DNA from: Bradyrhizobium sp. Y36
GTDB taxonomy: Bacteria; Pseudomonadota; Alphaproteobacteria; Rhizobiales; Xanthobacteraceae
DNA: 64,000 bases
Assembly: GCF_002531575.1 (NCBI RefSeq)
Contig: NZ_NWTI01000012.1
Location: forward strand, 1-64,000
Direction: 5' to 3'
Each line of letters begins with the position of its first letter. Positions within the stretch are counted from its first letter, which is position 1. The translations under genes and the position numbers were made by a program. Positions 1-7,658 of the stretch are shown piece after piece. The notes under the pieces are model-generated. The model did no database searches. It saw only the letters and a list, made by a program, of their open reading frames with translations, and was not told the origin of the DNA.

Positions 1-123
1 CGTGAACAGGCCCGGCGTGAAGCACAGCGCGACGGCCGCCGCAAAAGCGGACATCACCAGCCGCTGCGCAATAGAGGCGCCTTCACGAAGGCGGATGTCG
101 GTGCTGGTGGTCGCGTCGTCCAT
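1..123 (-). CDS. Partial gene: N-terminus of a membrane protein cut by the window edge
   Basis: Reading leftward from an ATG at 121-123, the frame stays open to the window edge and gives 41 residues. It starts with a polar stretch (MDDATTSTDIRLREG), followed by a hydrophobic run at about residues 22-40 that looks like a first membrane helix or uncleaved signal. No strong ribosome binding site is visible. It lies 104 bases downstream of the redoxin gene on the same strand and may be the third gene of a ccdA-redoxin unit. The family cannot be recognised from so little sequence. Confidence 0.5.
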   Translation of the reverse strand, partial: MDDATTSTDIRLREGASIAQRLVMSAFAAAVALCFTPGLFT

Positions 124-227
124 CGCGGGCGGCTGATTCCGTTGCGCGCGAAAACTCCACGGACGGGTCCGTGGAGTCAAGCAACAAGGGCGTCACCCGC
201 AGCCGGCCGCGCGATGTCCGTGCGAGC

Positions 228-815
228 CTAGCTGCTCGCGTTGAGCAGCTTCGCCACGGTGCGGTCGATCTCGTCGTAGCGGCCTTCGCCGGCGTGCTGG
301 AACACGATCTTGCCGGTCTGGTCGATGATGTATTGCGCCGGCCAATACTGGTTGCTGTAGGCGTTCCAGGTCCTGGAATCATTGTCCTGCGCCACCGGAT
401 AGGTGATGCCGTGGCGCTTCAGCGCGGCCTGCACGTTGGCGGCCGAGCGCTCGAACGGGAATTCCGGCGTGTGCACGCCGACCACGACGAGGCCCTTGTC
501 CTTGTATTTGGCGTAGAGCTCGGTGACGTGCGGCAGCGTGTTGACGCAGTTGACGCAGCCATAGGTCCAGAAGTCGACCAGCACGACCTTGCCGCGGAGG
601 TCGGCGAGGCTCAGCGGCTTGGAGTTGAACCAAGTGTTGATACCGGTGAAGTCGGGCGCCGACTGCTGGCTTGCGGCGGCGACCTCGATCGGCACTGCGG
701 GGGCGGTGACGACAGGCGTCGCGCGTGCAGCCTCGTCGCAGATGCCGGGGATGACAGCGCCGGTGACGGCCATGCCGATCAGGGCGGTGGAGACGGCGAG
801 CAGTTTGAATGTCAC
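228..815 (-). CDS. Periplasmic thioredoxin-like redoxin (TlpA/DipZ C-terminal type)
   Basis: 195 residues. An N-terminal hydrophobic segment (about 3-25) is followed by a thioredoxin fold with the redox pair C87-V-N-C90 in FWTYGCVNCVN and a cis-proline region (YWPAQYIID). CVNC with the preceding WTYG is typical of DipZ-like and redoxin proteins that work with CcdA, rather than of general thioredoxins. The likely role is thiol-disulfide exchange in the periplasm using electrons passed across the membrane by CcdA. The start is GTG with GGAGGA about 8 bases upstream. It follows ccdA by 30 bases, so the two are probably co-transcribed. The physiological target is not evident. Confidence 0.85.
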   Translation of the reverse strand: MTFKLLAVSTALIGMAVTGAVIPGICDEAARATPVVTAPAVPIEVAAASQQSAPDFTGINTWFNSKPLSLADLRGKVVLVDFWTYGCVNCVNTLPHVTELYAKYKDKGLVVVGVHTPEFPFERSAANVQAALKRHGITYPVAQDNDSRTWNAYSNQYWPAQYIIDQTGKIVFQHAGEGRYDEIDRTVAKLLNASS

Positions 816-845
816 GGTAGCGTCCTCCGGGGAGCTTTGCGGTGA

Positions 846-1544
846 TCACAGGCCGATCTGGCCGGTGGGGTAGAAGCCGGTGAGCCACGCCACGATCAGC
901 GTGTCGTATTGGAAATAGGCGGCAACGGCGAAGCCGATCACGACCACGCCAAAGCCCTGCTGCAGCCGCGGCGAGATCCGCGCAATGCTGCGCACGCGCG
1001 TGGTCGCGGCCTGTCCGCCATAGGCGATCAGCAGCATCGGGATCGCAGCACCGATCGCGTAGGCGACCAGCAGCGTGCCGGCCCAGGCGGCATTCTTCTG
1101 GGTCGCAACCAGCGTCAGGATCGAGCCGAGCACCGGGCCGGCGCAGGGCGTCCAGACCAGGCCCAGCGTGGTGCCGAGCACGAGCCCGCCGAGCGCACCC
1201 TCGCGCTGCGTGCCGCCTGCGTTGCCGAGATCGAGCCAGCCATTGAGCCGGATCGACAGCCATTCGAACGGCGCCGGCCACAGCATCAACAGGCCGAAGC
1301 CGAGCAGCAGGACCGACGCGGCCTCGCGCAGCACGTTCGGATCGAAGTCGAACAGGCGCGTCAGCGCACCCAGCAGCAGCGCGACCGCCGAGAAGGAAAC
1401 GACGAAACCGAGCGCGATCATCGCCGGACGCAGATGCCCCGCGCGCCCGATCGATGCGCCGAGCAGGATCGGCAGCATCGGCAGCGTACAGGGCGCGGCG
1501 ATGGTGAGGATGCCGGCGAGGATAGCGAAGAGAAGGTCGAGCAT
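846..1544 (-). CDS. ccdA: CcdA-type transmembrane thiol-disulfide transporter
   Basis: 232 residues with about six membrane helices. The two conserved membrane cysteines are present: C19 in AAPCTLPMLP and C134 in WTPCAGPVLG. Length and both motifs match the short CcdA subgroup of the DsbD family, which carries reducing equivalents from cytoplasmic thioredoxin to periplasmic redoxins. The adjacent downstream redoxin is the natural partner; in some bacteria the two are one polypeptide (DipZ). A role in cytochrome c maturation is possible, but no cytochrome gene is nearby. The start is the ATG at 1544, with only a weak ribosome binding site. Confidence 0.88.
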   Translation of the reverse strand: MLDLLFAILAGILTIAAPCTLPMLPILLGASIGRAGHLRPAMIALGFVVSFSAVALLLGALTRLFDFDPNVLREAASVLLLGFGLLMLWPAPFEWLSIRLNGWLDLGNAGGTQREGALGGLVLGTTLGLVWTPCAGPVLGSILTLVATQKNAAWAGTLLVAYAIGAAIPMLLIAYGGQAATTRVRSIARISPRLQQGFGVVVIGFAVAAYFQYDTLIVAWLTGFYPTGQIGL

Positions 1545-1663
1545 GGCGCACTCGTGGAGGTCACGAGGGCAGTTCGCGTGTGGCGGGGTGGTCGTTACGC
1601 CGCGTCACGCCTTCGTGACGGGCGGCTGTCTGTGAGGCACCGTGTCCGCCGCAGCGGCAGTCC

Positions 1664-1803
1664 GCTCCCTCCCCCCTTTTGGGGGAGGGCGGGGGAGAGG
1701 GGTGGCCCAGCAAATGGTCTACGCGATCGTGTCGCGCGCAAATCGAGAGATTCCCCGTGTGGACCCCCCTCCCTGCCCCTCCCCCACAAGGGGGGAGGGA
1801 ATG
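1664..1803. repeat. Paired palindromic repeat, CTCCCTCCCCC family
   Basis: Two arms (CTCCCTCCCCCCTTTTGGGG and the inverse CCCCTCCCCCACAAGGGGGG) flank a roughly 90-base core. The same paired layout recurs at 13446-13552 and 15576-15728 and in reduced form elsewhere, so this is a dispersed intergenic repeat of the REP type. With the terminator at 1872-1907 it accounts for most of the 525-base gap 1545-2069; no gene is seen there. Confidence 0.8.
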
Positions 1804-1871
1804 AGAGAGTGTGGCCGCCTCACTCGACGTGGCCACCACACGGCAGGTCGGCAGCTTCGAGCACCCCCAAA

Positions 1872-1907
1872 TACAAAACGACCCGGACGGGGGCATCGTC
1901 CGGGTCG
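1872..1907 (-). terminator. Rho-independent terminator for the ECF sigma gene
   Basis: A perfect 11-bp stem, CGACCCGGACG / CGTCCGGGTCG (1879-1889 and 1897-1907) with a 7-base loop. On the minus strand it is followed by TTTTGTATTT. Orientation and T-run fit termination of the sigma factor transcript, whose stop codon is 163 bases upstream. Confidence 0.75.
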
Positions 1908-2069
1908 CTGGAGGTCTTGGGAGGTTTAACGAAACCGTATGTCAGCTTTATAGGGGGGAAGTTTTTCCGCCTGATGTTGTGGTTTGTTTCAATTGTTTCG
2001 TCGGCGGTAACACTTCCGTGTTCCGGGGCAGGGCCCTGTATCAGGCCCTATCCCCTTGAAATCATTGGG

Positions 2070-2681
2070 TCAGGCGGCGAAACGCTCGACGCCGGCGCCC
2101 TTAAGCAACTCGGCCAGCTGCTTGCGGGCGTAGAACATCCGCGTCTTCACGGTGCTCTGGGGGATGCCGATGATCTGCCCGACCTCCTCCACCGACTTCT
2201 CGTGATAGTAGACGAGGTTGATGATCTCGCGATGGGCGGGCGACAGCTTCTGCACGCAGGCGCGCAGGATTGCGCTGGTGTCGCTGCGGTCGAGCGAGGT
2301 CTCCGGCGTATCGCAATCGTCGGGAATCTGGCGCACGTCCTCCTGGTCGATGTCCTCGAAGCGGCGCTGGCGCATCGCGGTCAGGGCCTTGAAGCGCGCG
2401 ATCGAGAGCAGCCAGGTCGAGACCTGCGAGCGGCCCTGGAACTGGCCGGCGGTCCGCCAGACGTCCAGAAACACCTGGCTGACGAGGTCTTCGGCCGCGG
2501 TGGCGTCACGCACGATGCGCAGGATGAAACGGTACACCCGCACATTGTGCCGGCAATAAAGGATATGCATCGACGTCCGGTTGCCGTCGGCAATGCTTTC
2601 GAGAAGCATGTCGTCCGAAGTCGCCTGAGCGGCGATGATGCTCTGGCTGGCCTGGGCGTTGATGGCGATGACGTTCCGCAT
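2070..2681 (-). CDS. RNA polymerase ECF sigma factor
   Basis: 203 residues. A sigma region 2 is seen at about residues 37-103 (including YRFILRIVRDATAAEDLVSQ), and a region 4 helix-turn-helix at about 130-195 (LSPAHREIINLVYYHEKSVE, then IGIPQSTVKTRMFYARKQL). The start ATG has GGGGAG 8 bases upstream. It is expected to redirect RNA polymerase to a stress regulon. No anti-sigma gene lies on either side, which is unusual for a classic RpoE-type pair; regulation may be by another partner or transcriptional. The flanks carry a repeated TGTTTCGTCG motif that may belong to its own control region. Confidence 0.88.
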   Translation of the reverse strand: MRNVIAINAQASQSIIAAQATSDDMLLESIADGNRTSMHILYCRHNVRVYRFILRIVRDATAAEDLVSQVFLDVWRTAGQFQGRSQVSTWLLSIARFKALTAMRQRRFEDIDQEDVRQIPDDCDTPETSLDRSDTSAILRACVQKLSPAHREIINLVYYHEKSVEEVGQIIGIPQSTVKTRMFYARKQLAELLKGAGVERFAA

Positions 2682-2800
2682 TGACTTGGCTCCCCGTAGC
2701 GCCGCAACCGAGCGGCGTTTCCTTGGACCAAAGTGTTAATGAGCCAACGTTTCGGGACGTCTGCACGAAAAGAGGAAAATGGTTTCGTGCGCCGCCAAAT

Positions 2801-2829
2801 TGTTTCGTCGGAAGGGGCGCGACGAAACA
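2801..2829. promoter_or_regulatory. 10-bp inverted repeat upstream of the sigma gene
   Basis: Perfect arms TGTTTCGTCG (2801-2810) and CGACGAAACA (2820-2829) are separated by 9 bases, about 120 bases upstream of the sigma start. The 14-mer AATTGTTTCGTCGG that contains the left arm occurs again at 1991-2004, downstream of the gene. It may be a regulator site or a promoter element recognised by the sigma factor itself; this is inference from symmetry and position. Confidence 0.4.
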
Positions 2830-2904
2830 TTCGGAGCAAAAAGCTGAGGAATTTCAATGTACGGAAAATACGGGAAGCGCGGTTTGGAGCGCTAGAAGCC
2901 GCGG

Positions 2905-2929
2905 GGAACGTATTGCGGGGGATTGCGTT
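2905..2929 (+). promoter_or_regulatory. EcfG-like promoter motif without an obvious gene
   Basis: GGAAC (2905-2909), 16 bases, then CGTT (2926-2929) matches the general-stress sigma (EcfG) consensus GGAAC-N16/17-CGTT of Rhizobiales. It points to the right, into a palindromic repeat and then the end of a minus-strand gene, so no coding target is visible. It could be chance, or could drive an RNA antisense to the response regulator. Confidence 0.3.
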
Positions 2930-2952
2930 CGGCCGCGCCAACCCCACCGCCG

Positions 2953-3092
2953 TCGTCCCGGGGCGCGAAGCGAACCCGGGATCCATAACCACAGGGAGAG
3001 GTTTGGCGAAGATTCGGGGTGACCAACTCGGCGCATAACCACTCCCTGTGGTTATGGATCCCGGGCTCGCGCTGTGCGCGCCCCGGGATGAC
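2953..3092. repeat. Palindromic repeat, ATAACCACAGGGAG family
   Basis: CCATAACCACAGGGAG near 2983-2998 is mirrored by CTCCCTGTGGTTATGG near 3043-3058, within outer arms CCCGGG. A related copy is at 57751-57875. It fills the gap before the response regulator; with the two motifs above it accounts for the 430-base gap 2682-3111, where no convincing gene is seen. Confidence 0.8.
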
Positions 3093-3111
3093 AGCCGTAT
3101 TTGCCGCCCGC

Positions 3112-3849
3112 CTACGCCTTGTCGCCCTGCGGCGAGAACAGATAGCCGCCGCCGCGGATGGTGCGGATCACGGCGGGCTTGGCCGGGTCGGGCTCGATCT
3201 TGCGCCGGATGCGCATGATGCGCAGATCCACCGCGCGGTCGAAGGCTTCGGCGTCGCGTGCATTGGCCAGCTCGAGCAGGCGCTCGCGCGACAGCACGCG
3301 CTTCGGATTGGCCGCGAACACCTTCAAGAGCCCGAACTCGGATGCGGTCAGCGGATGCTCGTTGCCCTCGTCGTCGCGCAAGGCCTGGGCTTCGAGGTCG
3401 AGCCACTTGGTGCCGAACCGTACCAACTGCTCCTTGTCCGATTTCGCCGCCGCCGCTTCCGGCGCGGCGGCCTTGGCCGGCACGCTCCGGCGCAGCACCG
3501 AGCGGATGCGCGCCATCAGCTCGCGCAGCTCGCAGGGTTTTGCCACGTAATCGTCGGCGCCGAGCTCGAGGCCGACGACGCGATCGATCGGGCTTGCGGT
3601 CGCCGTCAGCATGATCACCGGCACGTTGATGCGGCTCTTGAGGTCGCGGATGATCGAGAGGCCGTCTTCCTCGGGCATGTTGAGGTCGAGCACGACGAGA
3701 TCCGGCATGCCGCCGTCGATCGCCGCGCGCAGCGACTTGCCGCCGTCGCACAGCGTCACGGTGAAGCCGTGCATCTTGAGATAATCGCCGACCATCTCCC
3801 GGGCCGGGGCCTCGTCGTCGACGATCATGATGTGCTGGCTTTGGGTCAT
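3112..3849 (-). CDS. OmpR/PhoB-type response regulator
   Basis: 245 residues. The receiver domain (about 1-120) has acidic residues D11-D12, phospho-acceptor D55 in VVLDLNMPE, T82 and K104 (DDYVAKP). A linker rich in alanine and lysine leads to a winged-helix DNA-binding domain (about 145-240, with LTASEFGLLKVFAANPKRVL and IRTIRGGGYLF). It is the last gene of a four-gene minus-strand operon, 9 bases after the hybrid kinase, and is the obvious DNA-binding output of that system. Target genes are unknown; the divergent ugpB-like gene at the head of the operon is one candidate. Confidence 0.92.
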   Translation of the reverse strand: MTQSQHIMIVDDEAPAREMVGDYLKMHGFTVTLCDGGKSLRAAIDGGMPDLVVLDLNMPEEDGLSIIRDLKSRINVPVIMLTATASPIDRVVGLELGADDYVAKPCELRELMARIRSVLRRSVPAKAAAPEAAAAKSDKEQLVRFGTKWLDLEAQALRDDEGNEHPLTASEFGLLKVFAANPKRVLSRERLLELANARDAEAFDRAVDLRIMRIRRKIEPDPAKPAVIRTIRGGGYLFSPQGDKA

Positions 3850-3858
3850 GGTCTTACA

Positions 3859-5604
3859 TCACGGCATTTCGGTCGCGGGGAGGGTGATGGTGAAGGTCGA
3901 GCCCTTGCCGGGCCCGTCGCTGTCGGCGGTCACCTCGCCGCCATGCATGTCGACGATGCGCTTGACGATGGAGAGCCCGAGCCCCGTCGAGCTCTCGCCG
4001 GCGGTCGGCTTGGCCGACAGCCGCTGGAAGCGGCCGAACAGGCGGCCGAGATCCTCCGGCGACAGGCCGGCGCCCTCGTCGCTGACGCGGACGATGGTGT
4101 CGTTGCCCTCATGGCTGACGGCGACGTCGATCTTGCCGCCGATCGGCGAGTATTTGATGGCGTTGCTGATGAGATTGTCGATCGCCTCGCGGATGCGGTC
4201 GGTGTCGCACATGGTGACGATGTTGGGCGGCGCGGTGACGCTGATGGCCTGCTGCTTGTTGACGGCGAGCGGCTGGTTGGCTTCGGCGACCTCCTTGACC
4301 AGGGCGGCGACGTCGACCGGCTCGCGGCGGATGGTGATGTCGAAGGCATCGGCCATCGCGTCCGAGATCAGATGGTCGACCATCGTGGTCAGGCGCTTGG
4401 TGGCGTCGCGGATGTGGTCGACCTGGGCGACCACGCCGGCTTGCGAGGCGCCGGTCGAGATCAGCTCCTTCAGCATCTCGGTGCGGCCGAGGATGACGCC
4501 GAGCGGATTCTTCAGATCGTGCGCGACCGTGCCCAAAATCTCGTTCTTGAAGCCGTTGGCGCGCTGCAGCCGCAGCCATTGCGCGGACAGGCGGCGGTTG
4601 GCCTGCATCAGGGCGCGGGTGCGTTGGGCGACACGGTCCTCCAGCTGGGTGTTGGCGTCCTGGAGCTGCTGATAGAGGATGACGTTGTCGAAGGCGATCG
4701 AGAGCCGGCTCGAGAAGATCTCGACCAGCGAGCGGTCGGTCTCGGACAGTTCGCGCTCGGCCTGGAGCAGCACCACCACCTCGCGGCCGGATCCGGTGCG
4801 CAAGTAGATCACGCTGCGGTGGTCGGCGAACTCGTTCTTGCGGCGCTGGAACGCGGCTTCCACCATCTCGCGCAGTTCGGGGTCGAGCGCCTTCGAGGTC
4901 GTGGTGCCGATGAAGCGGCTGTAGCAGCCGCTGCCGGCGAGCACCGAGAGCTCGGGGTCGATCCCGCCATTGTCGCGCAAAACCAGTATACCGGCGCAGT
5001 CGACGTTGAGCAGCGAGGCGAGCTGGGTCAGTACGCCCTCGGCGAGCCGCTGCATCGACTTGAAGTCGTACAGCGTGGACGCGGCGTCGATGATGATCTC
5101 GAGCCCGCGCCGGGTCTGCACCATGCGCTCGAGCTGCTGATAGGAGCGTAGCGCCGCGGTCAGCGAGGTGAACAGCTTGTCGGCGGTGAGCTCGGTCTTG
5201 GCCTTGTAGTCGTTGATGTCGTACTGCACGATCACGCGCCGCTCCGGCGCCTGGCCGGGCTGGCCGGTGCGCAGGATGATGCGCACGGTCTCGTTGCGGA
5301 TCTCGTTGCGGATGAACTCGACCAGCTCGAGGCCGGCGACGTCGGTCTCCATGATGACGTCGAGCAGCACGGCGGCGATGTCGCCGTGCTCGGCCATCAG
5401 CTTGCGGCCTTCCGCCGCGGAATAGGCCGACAGGATCTCCAGGCTCTGGCCGTTGAGGCTGTAGTCGGACAGCGCAAAACGGGTGCCGTCATGCACCGCC
5501 GGATCGTCGTCGATGACCGCGATCTTCCATTTCCGGGCGTTGCTATCCTCCGACGCGGTACCGGTATCGTCGATCAGGTGGAGGACATCGTCCTGTTCGG
5601 CCAT
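3859..5604 (-). CDS. Soluble hybrid: receiver - DUF3369 - histidine kinase
   Basis: 581 residues. A receiver domain at about 27-155 has D82 in LLDVIM. A DUF3369 sensory domain follows at about 170-310, then a coiled coil (about 310-350), a HisKA domain with H362 in VAHDLKNPLG, and an ATPase domain (NLISNAIKYSP, then GTG-type glycine motifs near the C-terminus). No membrane segment is predicted, so it acts in the cytoplasm. Receiver-first order means it can accept phosphate from the upstream membrane kinase and also phosphorylate the downstream regulator, which suggests a relay or a signal integrator. Its start overlaps the upstream kinase gene by 31 bases, indicating translational coupling. 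Confidence 0.88.
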   Translation of the reverse strand: MAEQDDVLHLIDDTGTASEDSNARKWKIAVIDDDPAVHDGTRFALSDYSLNGQSLEILSAYSAAEGRKLMAEHGDIAAVLLDVIMETDVAGLELVEFIRNEIRNETVRIILRTGQPGQAPERRVIVQYDINDYKAKTELTADKLFTSLTAALRSYQQLERMVQTRRGLEIIIDAASTLYDFKSMQRLAEGVLTQLASLLNVDCAGILVLRDNGGIDPELSVLAGSGCYSRFIGTTTSKALDPELREMVEAAFQRRKNEFADHRSVIYLRTGSGREVVVLLQAERELSETDRSLVEIFSSRLSIAFDNVILYQQLQDANTQLEDRVAQRTRALMQANRRLSAQWLRLQRANGFKNEILGTVAHDLKNPLGVILGRTEMLKELISTGASQAGVVAQVDHIRDATKRLTTMVDHLISDAMADAFDITIRREPVDVAALVKEVAEANQPLAVNKQQAISVTAPPNIVTMCDTDRIREAIDNLISNAIKYSPIGGKIDVAVSHEGNDTIVRVSDEGAGLSPEDLGRLFGRFQRLSAKPTAGESSTGLGLSIVKRIVDMHGGEVTADSDGPGKGSTFTITLPATEMP

Positions 5605-7652
5605 TGAGAAGTCCCGTCACTTTCTGTGCTCTGCGCGCCGCCCTTGGCGACCCGGGGCATGATAATGCGAAAAGTAGTGCCTTGTCCCAGCTTGGATTCC
5701 AGCATCATGCGGCCGCCGAGCTGCTGGGAGACGAGGTTATAGACGATATGCAGGCCGAGGCCCGTCCCGCCTTCATTGCGCCGGGTGGTAAAGAAAGGGT
5801 CAAAGGCCTGGCGCTGCACGTCGGGGGTCATGCCGGCCCCGTCGTCGGTGAAGATGATCTCGATGTCCTCGGTCCCGCGCGGCCGCGCCGAGATCGTGAT
5901 GGTGCCGGCCCGCCCGTCGGCGAAGGCGTGGTTGGCGGCGTTGAGGAAGAGATTGGTCAGGATCTGGCCATAGGAGCCCGGATAGCCGTCCAGCAGCAGC
6001 CCTTCGGGCACGTCGACCTGCAGCGTGATCGGCGAGCGCTTCAGGACCGGCCTGAGGCTCGCGATGATCTGGTCGGTGGCCTCGCTGAGCGAGAACTGCC
6101 GCCGCTCGGCATGGGAGCGGTCGACCGCGACCTGCTTGAACGACTGGATCAGCTCCCCGGCGCGCTGGAGATTGGCGACGAGCTGCTGCGAGGCGTCGCG
6201 CGAGGACTGCACGAATTCCTCCAGCTGCGAGCGGCGCAGGCCGCCGTCGCCCTTGAGCTGGGCCTCGAAGATCTCGGTGCGCCGGGCAAAGCTCGAGGCC
6301 ACCGTCAGGCTGATGCCGATGGGGTTGTTGACCTCGTGGGCGACGCCGGCAACGAGGCCGCCGAGCGCCGCCAGCCGCTCGGCGTCGATCAGATTCTGCT
6401 GCGCGGTGTTGAGCTCGAGCAGCGCGCTCTCGGCCTTCTCCTTGGAGGCGCGCAGCTCGTCCTCGGTCTGCCGCTTCGCGATCGCATTCTCGCGGAACAC
6501 TTCGACCGCGCGCGCCATGGCCCCGACCTCGTCGCGTGCCTTGGTGCCCTGCACCTCGCGGTCGAGATCGCCGAGCGTGATCGCGCGCATCGCGGTCATG
6601 ATCTGCTGCAGCGGCAGGCGGATCGACAGTGCGATCATCACGCCGGCGGTGAGGATGATGCCGAGGAAGATCACCGCGATCGACAGCACCCGCCGGGAGA
6701 TGTCCGCCAGCGTGCGGTCGAAGGTCTCCTGCGCCTTCTGCTCGCGCTGGCGCATCTTGGTGGAGAGGTCGTCGATGGCGCCGATCGCCTCGGCCTGGCT
6801 GGCGTCGATGGTGTTGCGCAAGAGCTCGGTGCGGCTCGCCAGCTGCTCGGAGAGCTTTGCAAAGCCCTCGCGCAGTGCGGCGGTGCGGGCCCCGAGCCGC
6901 TGCAACGCCATGCGCTGGAGGTCGTTGTCGGCGAGATCGATCATGACAGGGATGGTCTTCTCGATCGTCTCGGTGTTGCGGCGGGCGTCGTCGGCCGCGC
7001 CCGTCTGCAGCGACAGATAATAGGAATTGGCCGCCACCAGCATCGCGGTGAAGGCCTCGCGGGATTTTCCGAGCGAGGGCCAGATCAGCGCGTCGCGATG
7101 GCCGGTGGCGCCCTCGATGATGGAATAGAGGCCGGCCATGTCACGGGCCGGGCCCTGCACCTGGTCCTCATAGGTCTTGGCGATGGTGGCCTGCACGCCG
7201 CGCAGCTCGCCGAAACCGTTGAGGAAGCGGTCGGTGGTGCGCTCCAGCTCCTCGACCGAGCCCGCCAGCATCGGGTCCTTGGCGGCGCGGTTGGTCAGCG
7301 TGCCCAGCACCGCCTCGCGCAGCAAGAGGATCTCGGCGAACAGGTCCGGGCTCGGCTGGTTGATGTAGCGGTGGATCAGGTTCTGCAGGCGCCCGGTCTC
7401 GCTTTCGAGCAGGGCCAGGATCCGGTCGGACTCGCGCACCTGGCGGACGTCGTCCCAGGCCGAGCCCAGCACCTGTGCGCCGTTCCAGATCATGGCGACC
7501 AGCACCACCACCACGGCGGAGTTCAGCGCGGCGATGGACAGGATGCGCCAGCGGATCGGCACCGCCCTGAGCAGGCCGACCAGGCGCGCGCGCAGTCGCC
7601 CGATCGGGCCGGGCGGCCGGTCCACATGCTCGTGATGTCCAAGTGCAGCCAA
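5574..7652 (-). CDS. Membrane sensor histidine kinase with long periplasmic domain
   Basis: 692 residues. Membrane helices at about 37-56 and 322-344 enclose a roughly 265-residue, mostly helical periplasmic region. A HAMP domain follows at about 345-400, then a coiled coil, an HPK4-type dimerisation domain with H439 in GVAHEVNNPIG, and an ATPase domain (NLFLNAANHAF, DDGAGM, GGTGLGL). The start appears to be TTG, 6 bases after the TRAP-type binding protein gene, with AGGTGGAG upstream; a GTG nine codons in is an alternative. The arrangement suggests that the binding protein presents a ligand to the periplasmic domain. Confidence 0.88.
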   Translation of the reverse strand: MAALGHHEHVDRPPGPIGRLRARLVGLLRAVPIRWRILSIAALNSAVVVVLVAMIWNGAQVLGSAWDDVRQVRESDRILALLESETGRLQNLIHRYINQPSPDLFAEILLLREAVLGTLTNRAAKDPMLAGSVEELERTTDRFLNGFGELRGVQATIAKTYEDQVQGPARDMAGLYSIIEGATGHRDALIWPSLGKSREAFTAMLVAANSYYLSLQTGAADDARRNTETIEKTIPVMIDLADNDLQRMALQRLGARTAALREGFAKLSEQLASRTELLRNTIDASQAEAIGAIDDLSTKMRQREQKAQETFDRTLADISRRVLSIAVIFLGIILTAGVMIALSIRLPLQQIMTAMRAITLGDLDREVQGTKARDEVGAMARAVEVFRENAIAKRQTEDELRASKEKAESALLELNTAQQNLIDAERLAALGGLVAGVAHEVNNPIGISLTVASSFARRTEIFEAQLKGDGGLRRSQLEEFVQSSRDASQQLVANLQRAGELIQSFKQVAVDRSHAERRQFSLSEATDQIIASLRPVLKRSPITLQVDVPEGLLLDGYPGSYGQILTNLFLNAANHAFADGRAGTITISARPRGTEDIEIIFTDDGAGMTPDVQRQAFDPFFTTRRNEGGTGLGLHIVYNLVSQQLGGRMMLESKLGQGTTFRIIMPRVAKGGAQSTESDGTSQWPNRTMSST

Positions 7653-7658
7653 CGCGGC

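Noticed and set aside
2733..3038. A 101-codon frame between the sigma factor and response regulator
   Set aside because: Its second half is a palindromic repeat and the first half covers the inverted-repeat control region; no ribosome binding site or recognisable domain.
3019..5151. A 710-codon plus-strand open frame
   Set aside because: Antisense to the response regulator and hybrid kinase, composition typical of a shadow frame.
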